A stretch of 64,000 nt of DNA from Reutealis trisperma (GCA_947687605.1 CANTUT010000927.1:245001-309000), one strand, 5' to 3'. Positions 11,127 through 24,660 are shown, counted from the first letter of the stretch. Made by a program: numbers and translations. Notes: a model not told the origin generated them from the sequence alone.

Positions 11127-11138
11127 GCTCTGATACCA
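11127..11138 (-). other. Primer binding site (initiator Met-tRNA type)
   Basis: The minus strand reads TGGTATCAGAGC, the complement of the 3' end of plant initiator Met-tRNA. It lies a few bases inside the X LTR end at about 11142. It sets the 5' side of a minus-strand retrotransposon. Confidence 0.8.
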
Positions 11139-11141
11139 AAC

Positions 11142-11891
11142 TAATACGAACCCTAAGTATATTAAACTTGAGACCCAATTATCTTTACGCTTGGAAGCAA
11201 CTCCTTGAAAAGCTAAATTAGATTTTCCCCAAGTCTACGACCCAAATCCAACCCGTGATAGAGCACCTTGAAATATGATCACCTTTAGATGATGATCTCC
11301 TCAACACAATACCGAACTCGTGGAAGAGAACCTTGGAATAAATACGCACAAAGTAATTAGCTTTGATTGTATGAACTTGATTCAAGCAAGAATCAAAACC
11401 AAGAGATTGTACTCTTAAGAAAACTAAATTTTTATTGATCATAACATAACTTCTTTTTACATGAATGGTTGAGTTTATATAGAGGCTCAACCTAAATTAG
11501 AATCAACTATGAAATAGAAAATCTTCCTAAACAAGGATTGAAGATTCCTAATTAGAAACTAATTCCTAAATAATAACTAAGCTAAAATAGAATTCTAAAA
11601 TAAGTTAGGAATCCTTCCTATAGAAGAGAAGCTATTTCCTAACTAGAAACTGAAATCTAATTAATTAAACTATAAAATTCAGATGGGCCTTTGACCTAAC
11701 ATAAAATAGGCCCAAAACTAATTAAAACATGAAAATAAAGTAGTTTAAACAACTCTTAGGTTGTATACATAACATAGGCAGTCCAAACACTAAATAAAAC
11801 ATGATAAATTGAATTTGAAAAACCCAAATATAGAGGGTCCAATTTGAATGAAGAATGGTAGCCTTGTAAAACACTTGAATAGATTAGGCCC
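11142..11891 (-). repeat. X-family 5' LTR, minus orientation, interrupted by the Y LTR
   Basis: The reverse complement matches 8839-9578. The match is cut at 11891 exactly where the Y LTR begins, and a short diverged continuation (CCAAG.A.ATA.GGAATG) seems to reappear at 15129-15146. The Y LTR therefore appears to have landed inside this older LTR. Confidence 0.65.
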
Positions 11892-14800
11892 TGTAACAAC
11901 CCACACCCACCCTAGGAATTTTCGTGAAAAATTGCTTGATTTAGAACTAATAAGGATAAATGTGTGCTTGTGTGAAATTTTGTGATCTAAGTGATTGATG
12001 AGTATGTGGCATATTAAATTAATTTTAATATGCATAATATGTGTTGCTAATGTGAAATAAATGATTTACATGAAGTGAATTTGCATAAAAGAATTTATTT
12101 TAAATAAAATGAATTTTCATGCATAAGACAATTTTTAAGCATAAAATAATTTTATGGGTATTTTTAAAATATTTTTAAATAAATATTTTTGAGAGAAATG
12201 TTCCAAAATTAATAAGAAAAATATTCCTTTTATTTTAATTCTATTCAACCAAAATTTTTAAAGGGAAAGCCCAAAAGCCCACTACACAAAAATCCTCCTA
12301 ACCTTTTTCATTAAGGGTATTAGTGGAAATTCCACTCCAACCCTAATTTTTATTCTAAATTTCAGCCAAACAAGGGTTTCCAACAGCCATTCTCTTATTC
12401 TTTTTGTATTTTGATAGAAAATCCTCTCAAAATATTTCTCTCTACTAAAATATTGAAAACACCTTTCCATTTCGAGATTTCGTGACCGTAATCGTAAGTT
12501 TTTATTCTCTTTCGATTTCTAAACTGATTTCTATGAAATAAATTATGGAAAAATTATTTTGAACTGTCTGATTACTGATTTCTATAGATTCAATTCTATT
12601 TAAGTGAACTTTTGGGTGAGAAAATTTATTTTCTACCGAAAACACGATTCTTTCCGCAAGATTTCTCCAAAGGTTTCGAAAAACAAAGGAATTCAAGGTT
12701 TTCGTGTTAGAACTTGGAAGCTCAAAAATTTTATTCTTTCATGGTCATATGGCTGCCAATTTGTATGTATAGGTGTTCTAATATGATATTTGTTTTGTTT
12801 AGATGAAAAATAATGATTTGAATCATGTGTCTGTTTATCGCTGAAATGAACGAAATGCGCAGAAAGCACGAAAACTCATGATTTTTCACCTAAGCCTTTG
12901 AACTTGGAATTTTTTGTATAAACCCTATCTATGGCTGCCAATTGGTGAAGGAATGTATTCTAAACTGATATTTTCTATGATTGAATGAAAAATAATAGTT
13001 TAAACAACCTATTTGCATATTTCTAAAATGACCGAAAAATACCGAAAACAAGAAAACTTATGGTTTTGTGCACTATAATGCAAAAGGTTGAATTTTTATA
13101 TATTAATGACACCAATAGTGGCTGATTCCTATGAATTTATATTCTAAAATAATTTTTGTTATGTTTACATGAAAAATCTTGGTTCAAACCATGTTTTTGC
13201 AAATTTCTGAAATAGACAGAAAGCACGAAAAGAAGAAAAATTTGATTTTTACCTTAATGATGCATTCGGCCTACATGAACAATTTTGTCCAAATGTTTAT
13301 AAATTTTATGTGATGTGTCTTGGTGATTGTTGACATGTATGTATGTATAATAAATGATAAAATTACATGTTAGTTGAAGGTATGATCCTAGATAAGCTTA
13401 ACTGCGTTTTGTTATACTTAAGGTATACTTAAGGTATCTTAACATTATATTATGATTAGAATGCAAATGTGATTGGGAAATATGGAACTAGATGTTATGA
13501 TGAATTGATGATGAACATATGATTATGAGTTAATGAAGTGAAAGGGATCATAAGAGTTAAGCATGATGTTTAAAGGATTAATTGTTAAGTAGACATGTAT
13601 GGGAGTGTAAAGTGAACTAAGATAATTGAGAAGTGAATTGATATTGAGGTAATGATATTGTGATGACCTTAAAAAGGTATTGATATGATTGCAATGTGTT
13701 TTCATGTGAGCCTATAAGGCCTAAGTATGCAAGACTTTTAAAGTCAACGTGCTATGTGCAAGTGATGAGTACACCTATGTGTGGACTCTGAGTGTATGTG
13801 TATGTTGTATTTGCATGGGTAGTTATGGGATAGGAGCATCATGAGTAAATAAATACTAATTATTAAATCAAATATTATGTTAGAGTTTGAGGAGCTTTAG
13901 AAGTGCAAAAGGGACTACGTGTACTAGGAGCAAAGGAACCCTAAGGTGAGTAAACACTATGTTCATGTTACAAGTGTGAGCAAACATCGTATTCATTCTA
14001 CAAGCGCAAGTAACACTTTGTTATGTTACAAATAAGTGATGTCATGCTATGTGAGCCTTTGTGAACCTTGAAACCCAAGTTCTTTGTATTCTAAATATTG
14101 TTATATGATTTCTTTGTCAAGCTTGGGTTGGCAAAAGACAATTGGTCCAAAACTATTTTGTTTATCCAATGAGAATTTCTTGTGATTAACACCCTAACTT
14201 ATATTCTTTCTGGAACTACACTTTCATTATATCATTGTTTGAAAGCCAAACTACTATTGATATTGAATTACATGTTATTGTTGCCTTATGTGATATTATT
14301 AATTGTGTTTACCAATAGCTCTAGCTATGGTACCTTTACCCTTTATGCAGAATCCTCGTGCCGATGCGGGTAATCATCAAAATCTATGCACACGGTCTTA
14401 ACCCGATGGATAGGGGTAGTGTATCCACCTCAGCTAGAAGGGGCGATTCTTGCCATAGGGCCTTATCAGCTTCACACTTTCTACGTGATAGGAGTTGAAA
14501 TTTGGTATAAGGCCACCTATCCTCTATGTGTTTCAGTGATAGAGCAATAGCCTTCATTCACTACGTGTTATAAGTGTGACTTCTGCAAACATGCCAAATT
14601 GAACCCTTGCTAAATTGCAACCCGATTCATGAGTTATAAACCATGAACTATGTGTATAAGCTATGTGTTTCCTTTCAAAGTAACATATGATAATGTATGT
14701 GCCTTTTCGTTTACTCATTGAGATCATCTATCTCACCCCTTTTTCTTGTGTGGTTCCAGGTGAGCAAATGTGAGGAGGCAAGGTGATGGCTCAAGCATTC

Positions 14801-15116
14801 TACTTCGCTTGGGGAGTTCCTTGTCCGAGTTATCAATAATACTATGCTTATGAAGTTTTATCTTTAGATGCTCTAGGAATGTCGATTGATACTTATCGAG
14901 ATTTATATTATTTTCCTTATGGATTTTATATATAATGATTTATTTTAAGTCTTCCGCAATTTATGGTATTTGTCAAAATGTTTTAAATGAGTTAATGAAA
15001 GAGGTTCAGTAAGATCCTAGGCATGATTGTTATATTTTAGGGTTCTACGGGCATGGGTGACCTTATGTCTCCCCATGTTCTAGGACCGTCGTATCTCATA
15101 AGGTTAGGATGTGACA
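11892..15116 (+). repeat. Y-family LTR, complete, plus orientation (about 3.2 kb)
   Basis: Starts TGTAACAACCC and ends GATGTGACA. It aligns over its whole length with 29156-32330, and with the reverse complement of 15149-18308 apart from the first ~235 bases. The length and the TGTAACA...TGACA ends fit Tekay/Del-like chromovirus LTRs. No adjoining internal region in plus orientation is present, so this is probably a solo LTR. Apparent short ORFs inside are not supported. Confidence 0.75.
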
Positions 15117-15148
15117 CTGTGCCTATTCCAAGAAGATAAGGAATGTGG

Positions 15149-18100
15149 TATCACATCTCAACCATAGAGATATGACGGTCCTAGAACATAGGAAGACATA
15201 AGGTCACCCACGCCCGTAGAATCCACTTACACATAAACAAATCATGCCTAGGATCTTACCAAATCTCTTATAATAACTCGCTTAAAACATTTAGTTGAAT
15301 ACCTTTAATTGCGGAAGTCTATAATTAAACATTTCACATAAAATCCATAAGAAAGATAATATGTCTCAAATAAGTATCAATCAATATTCCTGGAGCATCT
15401 AATGATAAGATTCCATAAAATAATATTATTGATAACTTGGACAAGGAATCCCCCAGGCGAAGTAGAATGCTTGAGCCATCACCTTGCCTTCTCACATTTG
15501 CTCACCTGGAACCACATAAGGAAAAAAAAAAGGGTGAGATAGATGATCTCAATGAGTAAATGATAAGGCACATACATGTCACATATTCCTTTGAAAAGGA
15601 AACACATAACTTATACACATAGTTCATAATTTATAATTCATGAATCAGGTTGCAGTTTAGCAAGGGTTCAATTTGGCAAGTTTGCAAAAATCACACTTAT
15701 AACTTATAAAGAGTGAAAGCTATTGCTCTATCACTCGAACTTATAAAGGAGAGGTGGCCTTATACCAAATTCCAACTCCTATCACTTGTAAGGCATGAAG
15801 CTGATTAGACCCTACGGCTAGAACCACCCCTTTCTAGCTGAGGTGGATACACTACCCCTATCCATCGGGTTAAGACCATGTGCCTAGGTTTCAATGATTT
15901 CCCGTATCGTCACAAGGATTTTGCATAAAGGGTTAAAGGTACCATAGCTAGAGCTAATGGTCATCATAATTAATAATATCACATAAGGTAACAATAGCAT
16001 GTATCTCAATAACAATAGTGGCTTAACTTTCAAACAAAAGATACAATGAAAGTGTAGTTCTAGAAAGAAAGTAAGTTAGGGTGTTAATCACAAGAAATCC
16101 TCATTGGATAAACAAATTAGTTTTGGACCAAATGCCCTTTGGCAACCCAAGCTTGTCAAGAATTCATATAATAATATTTTAGAATAGAAAGAACTTGGGT
16201 TTCAAAAATCACAAAGGCTGACATAACATGATATCACATGTTTGTAACATAACAAAATGTACTTGCACTTGTAACATGAACATATTGTTTACTCACACTT
16301 GCAGAATGAATACGATGTTTACTCACCTTAGGGTTCCTTTGCTCCTAGTATACGTAGTCCCTTTGCACTTCTAAAGCTCCTTAAATTCTAACATATTATT
16401 TGATTTAATACTTAGTATTTATTTACGCATGATGCTCCTATCCCATAACTACCCCATGCACATATAGCATACACATACACTTAGAGTTCACATATAGGTG
16501 TACTCGTCACTTGCACATAACTTATTGACTTTAAAAGTCTTGCATACTTAGGCCTTATAGGCTCACATGAGAACACATTATAATCATGTCAATACCTTTC
16601 TAAGGTCATCACAATATTATTACCTCAATATCATCTCACTTTAACAATTATCTTAATACACTTTACACTTCCATACATGTCAACCTAACAATTAACCTTT
16701 CAAGTGTCATGCTTAACTCTTATGATCCTTTTTATTCAATTGTCACTTCATCAACTCAAAAACATGTATTTATTATCAAGTCATCATAACATCTAGTTCC
16801 ATATTTCCCAATCACATTTGCATTCTAACCACAATATAAGGTTAAGATACCCTAAGTATACCTTAAGTATACCAAAATGCATTTAAGCTTATCTAGGATC
16901 ATACCTTCAACTAACATGTAATTTTATCATTTATTATACATACATACATGTCTATAGTCATCAAAAGACATCACATAAAAATTATAAACATTGGGACAAA
17001 AATATTTATGTAGGCCGAATGCATCACCAAAGTAAAAACTAAATTCTTTTTCTTTTCGCACTTTCTGCCTATTTCAAATATATGTAAAAACATGGTTTGA
17101 ACCAAGATTTTTCATGTAAACACAACAAAAATCATCTTAGAATTTTAATTCATATGAATTGGCCACACTTGGTGTTGTTTATACATAAAAATTCAACTTT
17201 TGAATTATAGAGCACAAAACCATGAGTTTTTTTATTTTCGGTATTTTTCCGTCATTTCAGAAATATGTAAACAGGTTGTTTAAACTATTATTCTTCTTTC
17301 AATCATAGCAAATATTAGTTTAGAACACATCCATACATGATCTGGCTGCCCCACATAGTATTTATACAAAAAAAAATTCCAAGTTTTAAGGCTTAGGCAA
17401 AAAATCATGAGTTTTCGCGTTTTCTGCGCTTTTTGTTCAGTACAGCAATATTCAGACACATGATTCAAATCATTATTTTTCATCTAAACAAAACAAATAT
17501 CATGTTAGAGTACTTCCTCACAAAAATTGTTAGCCATATATCAATTTAATAATAGAATTTTCCAACTTCTAAGTTCTAACACAAAAACCTTGAACTCCTT
17601 TGTTTTTTGAAACTTTTTGGTCATCACAGAAACATTATTTAATCTAATATTTTTCATCAAAACAAATCAAAAATCAGTTTAGAAAAAAAAAATACACAAA
17701 TTGCACCCCTAGTAATGTTTATGCATAAAAATTGTGATTTTGAGTTATAGAATTCACCTTTGGAGAAATTCCGCGGAAAGAATTGTGTTTTCGGTAGAAA
17801 ATAGATTTTCTCTCCCAAAAACTCACCCAAACAGAATTAAATTGTAAAAATCAGTAATAAACTAGTTCAAAATAGTTTTCCCATAATTTATTTCATAGAA
17901 ATCAGTTTAGAAATCGAAAGAGAAGAAAAACTTACGATTACAATCAAGAAATCACGAAACGGAAAGGTGTTTTCTTAATTTCGATAAAGAGAAATATTTT
18001 GAGAGGATTTTTCTGCCAAGATATAGAAAAATAAGGTGGTGGCTACTGGAACTCTATTCGGGCTGAATTTTAGAATATATATTAGGATTTGGGCACAATT

Positions 18101-18308
18101 TCCACTAATACCCTTAATGAACTAGGTTAGGAGGATTTTAGTGTACTGGGCTTTTGGGAATTTGGGTTTTTTATTTAAATTTGGGGCTGAGTAAAATTAA
18201 AAATAAAAAGAATATTTTTCTTATTATTTTTGTAATATTTCCCCCAAAATATTTATTTTTAAAAATTATTTAAAATACTCATAAAATCATTTTATGCTTA
18301 AAAATTGT
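15149..18308 (-). repeat. Y-family 3' LTR, minus orientation, 5'-truncated
   Basis: Reverse-complement copy of the plus LTR, tail to tail with it across about 32 bases. It lacks the first ~235 LTR bases: at 18308 it joins protease coding sequence directly, with no reverse transcriptase, RNase H, integrase or polypurine tract. The terminal TGTCACA has become TATCACA at 15149. Confidence 0.75.
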
Positions 18309-18869
18309 CAATTCCCCTAAAGGAGTTGATATTACTAATGGTTCACTCATCAATTCCTTATCTATACCCAGGTACTTAGGAAAACAAGGTGACACAAAAG
18401 AATGGGTAGCACCAGAATCAATTAAACATTTTGCGCTAGAACTTTGGATGGGGATGATACCTATGATGGTTGTGTGCGAATCGCGAGCCTCTTGCTGATT
18501 TAAAGTGAAGACTCGACCCTTGCCCTTATTCTCTGTCATCGATGCATTCCCAACCGCTGGCCCTTTGTCTTTGACTCCTTGTCCTTCCATTTGGATTGGT
18601 CTAGATTATGGTCATACTGTGGTCCCATTCCCTTGACTCCTCGTCTAAGGGCAATCCTTTATGAAGTGCCCCATTTGCCCACACTTAAGGCAAGCACCAG
18701 TATCCTTTCAGCAAATTCCAAGATGCTTCTTTCCACATTTGCTGCAAGTGGGAATTCTTGCTTAGTTTGATTATTCCATGGTCCAGAGGATGAAAATTCC
18801 TTCTTTGAACCTCCTCCATTTCCATGTTATCCCCCATGACTTTTGTTCTTATGCCTTCCCTTCTAGTCT
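18309..18869 (-). pseudogene. Gag zinc knuckle and aspartic protease remnant (Y element)
   Basis: On the minus strand, two CCHC-like knuckles lie around 18660-18745 (CSKCGKKHLGIC, then CLKCGQMGHFIKDC), with a TGA stop between them. They are followed by a region with the aspartic protease active-site motif CLIDSGATHSFVS, near 18390-18430. Protease processes the gag-pol polyprotein. The coding sequence stops within the protease at 18308, where the 3' LTR begins, so all of RT, RNase H and integrase has been deleted. A frame change separates this part from gag. Confidence 0.8.
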
Positions 18870-19744
18870 CATTTAGCTCGTTCGGCTCTCTCTGCCTTGT
18901 ACCTTTTCTCCATTATCTTGGCCTTATCTATAAGCTTGGCTAGGGTTGGAAACTCTGTTGCTGCCAATGAATTAAATAGAAGTGTGATTAGTCCTCTTAG
19001 GAAACGACTAATGCAACTTGCTTCAGTAGGAATGATGTTGACAGCGAATCGACTAAGTCGATTAAACTCCTTAGCATAATCTGACATGGACATTCCTAAC
19101 TTTTGCTTTAGTTGCTTGAACTGTAATGCTCTATATTGCCTTTCTCCTTTTGGCAAGAACTGATCCATTACTTCTTGCTTAAACTCTGCCCATATAGGTG
19201 GGTCTGCCCCATAAAGTCGCTCTTCAATACTTCTCTCATACCAATACCAAGTTTCTTTCTTGAGTTGGAGTCCTACCAACTTGATCACTCGAGCATTTGA
19301 GCAAGATAAATGATGGACTAGCTTATCCATCTCATCCAAAAATTCATGCAGGTTATCTCCTTCCTCACCATAAAAGGTAGGCAGTTGTAGCTTCTTAAAC
19401 CCCGCTACGGTCATCCCTTCGTCAGGTAGCCACTTCCTTTCTCTCCGAGTAGGTGCCACTACCCCAGGTGGTGTAACTCCATTCCTTTCTTGAGTTGGCG
19501 GTGCTTCCCGCCTTTGAGCTCGTAGCTCATCCAGTTTCTTGCACAAGTCTTTCATTTCTTTGTGTATGGCATGCACTTCTTGCGAAGATGCTTGGTCACT
19601 AGAGCCCATAGTTGGTGCCCTCGAGTTGGATCTTTCTCTTGACCGTATAGGTGCAGAGGCAGCATTTGATGCAATGTCAGATATAACATCATCATTAGCC
19701 CTAATGGATTGGGCAGCTATGCGAACCTTCTTCTTAGGAGGCAT
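18870..19744 (-). CDS. Ty3/gypsy chromovirus-like gag (Y element), open over about 290 codons
   Basis: I chose the ATG at 19744 giving MPPKKK, a common basic gag start, over the upstream in-frame ATG at 19756. The N-terminal ~90 residues are polar and low complexity. The capsid-type domain follows: FKKLQLPTFYGEEGDNLHEF, ETWYWYERSIEERL, WAEFKQEVMDQFLP and YRALQFKQLKQKLGMSMSDY, then FNRLSRFA. It ends at a stop just before the expected zinc knuckles (18869), which are in the next remnant. Gag forms the particle that packages element RNA. The frame is open, but the missing RT, RNase H and integrase make the element non-autonomous. Confidence 0.8.
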
Positions 19745-20035
19745 TATGTCTATCATAATAAGGGAATTTAGTACTAATCCCCTATCCTAACCCATTTAAT
19801 CCCTCCTTATACTAGCACACATTATCATGCATTCACCATATCACATCATTAAGCACATGTCATGTATGTATCGCTTATCACATATCATAATCAAGTAGCA
19901 TATATCTCATAACATCACACCATATCATAATAGTGAAAGAAATCATCCCATACTAGGTAACTAGGTAATCAAGGAAAAATCATTCATATCATATAAAGTG
20001 CTAAGTTGTTACATTAATCATCATATCTATTCGAA

Positions 20036-20467
20036 CTAGTTCTCGTGTCCACCTCCAGAGCAATCAAAAGTGACATGGCCACTGCTGCCACATCAGTAGC
20101 AAAGAAGATCTTTATCTTGATGGCAATTAGTTAAAGATGCAGACCTTATTGGTGAGTAATCTCCTCCATGCTCAATAATCCCTGATCTGAGTTGCTCCAT
20201 ATCCTCTCTTAGTGCATGAATCATAACCTTAAGATGTCGGTTTTCCTCTTTTAAGTATGAATAGTTATCTTCCAATTTTTGGATCTTACTACAAACCCAA
20301 TCAAGATCTAAGCGCTCCTCAGGGTCCTCCTCTTCGTTAGGGGTCTCCTCCTTCATGGGATGAATCACAGATACAACTTTCTTGAACATTTTCAGCCAAG
20401 TCCTCTTACAGGTCACACGGGGTGCTCTAGGTCGCGGTCCTCGAGTAGGTGTAATCTTCTTGGTCAT
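20036..20467 (-). pseudogene. Extra ORF upstream of gag: coiled coil plus CCHC knuckle
   Basis: Starts with MTKKITPTRGPRPRAPRVTC, a basic N-terminus. An acidic stretch follows (ETPNEEEDPEERLDLDWV), then a leucine-rich predicted coiled coil (KIQKLEDNYSYLKEENRHLK and onward to EDMEQLRSG). One in-frame TGA lies at 20093-20095. Reading across it gives C-Y-stop-C-G-S-S-G-H-V-T-F-D-C, the exact CX2CX4HX4C spacing of a retroviral-type zinc knuckle. The frame then ends at 20036-20038. It lies between the primer binding site and gag on the same strand. I do not recognise the protein. The coiled coil plus knuckle suggests an RNA-binding, multimerising accessory protein, which is inference. Confidence 0.5.
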
Positions 20468-20648
20468 CTATCAAAAGAATCATAAGGCAAGCAAACCAAT
20501 AACAAGGATTACTAAAATCTACTAGGATTTTGTGGAACTATGCTAGCAATAGACTACAAGTGACAAGACAGGAAAGTTTCTATGCGCTAGGATTATACTT
20601 AAGCAACTCATATAAAACAAGCCTAAACTACACTTTAAAAAAAACTAT

Positions 20649-20661
20649 GGCTCTGATACCA
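20649..20661 (-). other. Primer binding site (initiator Met-tRNA type)
   Basis: The minus strand reads TGGTATCAGAGCC, separated by four bases from the LTR end TGTGACA. It defines the 5' end of the minus-strand Y element. Confidence 0.88.
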
Positions 20662-20665
20662 CCTT

Positions 20666-22737
20666 TGTCACATCCCAACCTTAGAGATATGATGGTCCTA
20701 GAACATGGGGAGACATAAGGTCATCCACTCCCGTAGAACCCACTTACATATAAATAAATCATGCCTAGGATCTTACCAAATCTCTTACAATAACTCATTT
20801 AAAACATTTAGTTGAATACCTTTAATTGCGGAAGTCTATAATTAAACATTTCACATAAAATCCATAAGGAAGATAATATATCTCAAATGAGTATCAATCA
20901 ATATTCTCGGAGCATCTAATGACAAGACTTCATAAAATAGTATTATTAATAACTTGGACAAGGAATCCCCCAAGCGAAGTAGAAAGCTTGAGCCATCACC
21001 TTACCTCCTCACATTTGCTCACCTGGAACCACACAAGGAAAAAAAAAGGGTAAGATAGATGATCTCAATGAGTAAACGATAAGGCACATACATATCACAT
21101 ATTCCTTTGAAAAGGAAACACATAACTTATACACATAGTTCATGATTTATAATTCATGAATCGGGTTGCAGTTTAGCAAGGGTTCAATTTGGCAAGTTTA
21201 CAGAAATCACACTTATAACTTATAAAGAGTGAAGGCTATTGCTCTATCACTTGAACTTATAAAGGAGAGGTGGCCTTATACCAAATTCCAACTCCTATCA
21301 CTTATAAGGCATGAAGCTAATCAGGCTCCATGGCTAGAATCACCCCTTTCTAGCTGAGGTGGATAAACTACCCCTATCTATCAGGTTAAGACTGTATGCA
21401 TAGGTTCCGATAATTTCCCGCATCAGCACCAGGATTCTGCATAAAGGGTTAAAGGTACCATAGCTAGAGCTAATGATCATCACAATTAACAATATCACAT
21501 AGGACAACAATAGCATGTATCTCAATAATAATAGTGGCTTAACTTTCGAACAAAAGATACAATGATAGTGTAGTTCTAGAAAGAATGTAAGTTAGGGTGT
21601 TAATCACAACAAATTCTCATTGGATAAACAAACTAGTTTTGGACCAAATGCCTTTTGGCAAGCTTATCAAGAATTCATATAATAATATTTTAGAATAGAA
21701 AGAACTTGGGTTTCAAAAATCACAAAGGCTGACATAACATGATATCACATGTTTGTAACATAACAAAATGTACTTGCACTTGTAACATGAACATAGTGTT
21801 TACTCACACTTGTAGAATGAATACGATGTTTACTGACATTGGGGTTCCTTTGCTCCTAGTATACGTAGTCCCTTTGCACTTCTAAAGCTCCTTAAATTCT
21901 AACATATTATTTAATTTAATACTTAGTATTTATTTACTCATGATGCTCCTATCCCATAACTACCCCATGCACATATAGCATACACATACACTTAGAGTTC
22001 ACATATAGGTGTACTCGTCACTTGCACATAACGTTTTGACTTTAAAAGTCTTGCATACTTAGGCCTTATAGGCTCACATGAGAACACATTATAATCATGT
22101 CAATACCTTTCTAAGGTCATCACAATATTATTACCTCAATATCATCTCACTTTAATAATTATCTTAATACACTTTACACTTCCTTACATGTCAACTTAAC
22201 AATTAACCTTTCAAGTGTCATGCTTAACTCTTATGATCCTTTTTATTCAATTGTCACTTCATCAATTCAAAACCATGTATTTATTATCAAGTCATCATAA
22301 CATCTAGTTCCATATTTCCCAATCATATTTGCATTCTAACCACAATATAAGGTTAAGATATCTTAAGTATACCTTAGGCATACCAAAATGCATTTAAGCT
22401 TATCTAGGATCATACCTTCAACTAACATGTAATTTTATCATTTATTATACATACATACATGTCAATAATCATCAAAAGATATCATATAAAAATTATAAAC
22501 ATTGGGACAAAAATATTTATGTAGGCCGAATGCATCACCAAAGTAAAAACTAAATTCTTTTTCTTTTCGCACTTTCCGTCTATTTCAGAAATATGTAAAA
22601 ATATGGTTTGAACCAAGATTTTTCATGTAAACACAACAAAAATCATCTTAGAATTTTAATTCATATGAATCAGCCACACTTGGTGTTGTTTATACATAAA
22701 AATTCAACTTTTGAATTATAGAGCACAAAACCATAAG
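20666..22737 (-). repeat. Y-family 5' LTR, minus orientation, truncated
   Basis: Closely matches 15149-17221 (by eye about 20 differences in the first ~310 aligned bases). It ends at 22737, where unrelated sequence begins, so roughly the first 1.1 kb of the LTR is missing. Confidence 0.75.
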
Positions 22738-24660
22738 CCTCAATTGCTTTGTTAAGGATTTAGAGAGATGAACTGTCTTGCTAGTTATTCTCCAGTGAGA
22801 AAAAATTCTATTCTTACCCTTTCTGCTTTGGATACTTTGTGAATGTCTGTTTTAGGTTTTGGGTTATCTCAAAAGCGTGGCTGATGGATCATTTTCAAGT
22901 GATGGCCCCTGCTTTTCAATTAGCACATGCCTTATAGTCAGATGTTGGATAGGATGGTTGCTTGCAACTTGCCCCCGGAGGACATTTTTAGCACTACCAA
23001 TAATAAAGGATTAAATCTTTCATGGCTGGAGACTATGGGTGTCGAGTGGTTTGCTTGTTGGGCTTAGCTTGAATGCTTTCCACTGGGGATGAGTGTCTTG
23101 AGGCAGGTGAGGTGGACTCAGGGTATGCCCCCAGTTTTTCTTTCTTGGAGTTTGTGCATATCACAACTCCCATTGCTAGAGTTATCAGGTGATGGCTGGC
23201 TGAAGAGTTATCATGCTATTTATTTTGGGATTTCTCTTGTGACCATGAAGAGGTATGCTAGGTAGTTGATAAAGGTGGTTTGGCCAATTGAGAAAAAGTA
23301 CCAGGTTGTCCTGCTAAGGGTGACATAGTTGACAAAGGATGGGCTGCAAGAGAAGCCATTGGTAAGGCGAGGACTGCAACATAGACAGAGGAGTGACTCA
23401 ATCTTTGAAGGAGACTTAGGAATCTACTGGAAGTGCAACACTACAGCTTATAGTAGTGACTCAAAAAAGAGAGATTGTGATAGACTTTGACTCTAACAGG
23501 GACATAGGAGATTTATATCTTATGAGGTAAAGGAGGATTGGCTAGTCCATGACTTCGTACATGACCCTTTTTTTTTTTTGAAATAATTATAGGTTGACAG
23601 GACTACACAAAATAGCATAAGCTATAGACGACAATAAAAGGGCTATCCTTTATGATGAGTTTGTATTTTGCAAGATTTGATCATCATTAAATGAGACATC
23701 TTTTATTTTTGCTCTAATTTTTGCCTAAGCCGCCCTTTCAAGTTTCAGCCTAATGAGCATTCTTCTTTTTCTCTTTTTTTTTTTTTTTTTTGTTTAGGCA
23801 AAAGAATTAAGTGAATGATGTACTAGGCACAAAGAAAATGTGATGCAAATAGAATATTTTGTATTATGATTTGGACCGCACCCAAATCGGGCTGCCTACG
23901 TATCCCTTACATCACTTTTTTTTCATTAATTTTTCTCATTTTTTAGGGAGAATCAGGTCCACGTAGTTTTGATTACATGTGCATGAGAAACAGAAATGAA
24001 ATGCAGATGTTATCTTCAAATGATGTATCTTTTCAGCTAATCCGAGTCGCCAAGATGGGAGAATTCACTTCCGCCCACGTCCGTGAAGATAGTGCCTCTG
24101 TCGGATAGGATCTTCCTATTTTGTCTTCATTTTCCGCAGCTTCTTCTCAATAGCCTTCTTGTAGGTTACGATCTTATAAATTATGATGCTTGGATTATCC
24201 CTATCATGTCCTTGTCTTAGCTCATGATTTTTTCATTACTCTCATGCAAATGCAATATATGAGATTTTTTTTTATTTTTTCCTCTCTGCCATAATTAGTT
24301 CGTCCTTTTGCCTTTTTTCATCATTTTTTTGTATTTTTTTTTTGTTTTCTCCTTTTTTTTTAAGATGTCCCATTTAAAGATGAATGTGAAAAAATTAAAG
24401 CGAATCAGAAAGTTCAAACTTTTTATTACTGATAAAAGTCCCATCATGAGTACATTAAAGGATAAGCCTAGAGGCGAAATACGAACTCAGAAGCACAAGA
24501 TCTGACAGACTCAAAAGAAAAATTTAATAGAAAACAAACTCAAAAGACTCTGATATAGACTTTGACTCAATTGACTTAGACATGAACTCAAACGACTCGG
24601 ACATGGACTCAGAGGACTCGGATAGGGGCACAGCAACGCTGGCACTCTTCTCAAAATACC
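22738..24660 (-). other. Probable 3' part of a Tat/Ogre-like element, no coding sequence supported
   Basis: No gene is recognisable. At 23880-23970 there is a GCCTACGTATCCC...AATCAGGTCCACGTAGTT block that resembles GCCTACGTACCCC...ATCAAGACCCATGTAGTT at 27326-27375, in the same orientation. I infer the two belong to the 3' and 5' LTRs of the same minus-strand element. T-rich runs at 23567-23579 and 23770-23791 are simple sequence. Confidence 0.35.

Noticed and set aside
11892..15116. Target-site duplication for the plus-strand Y LTR
   Set aside because: The five bases on each side (GGCCC and CTGTG) do not match, so no duplication is claimed.
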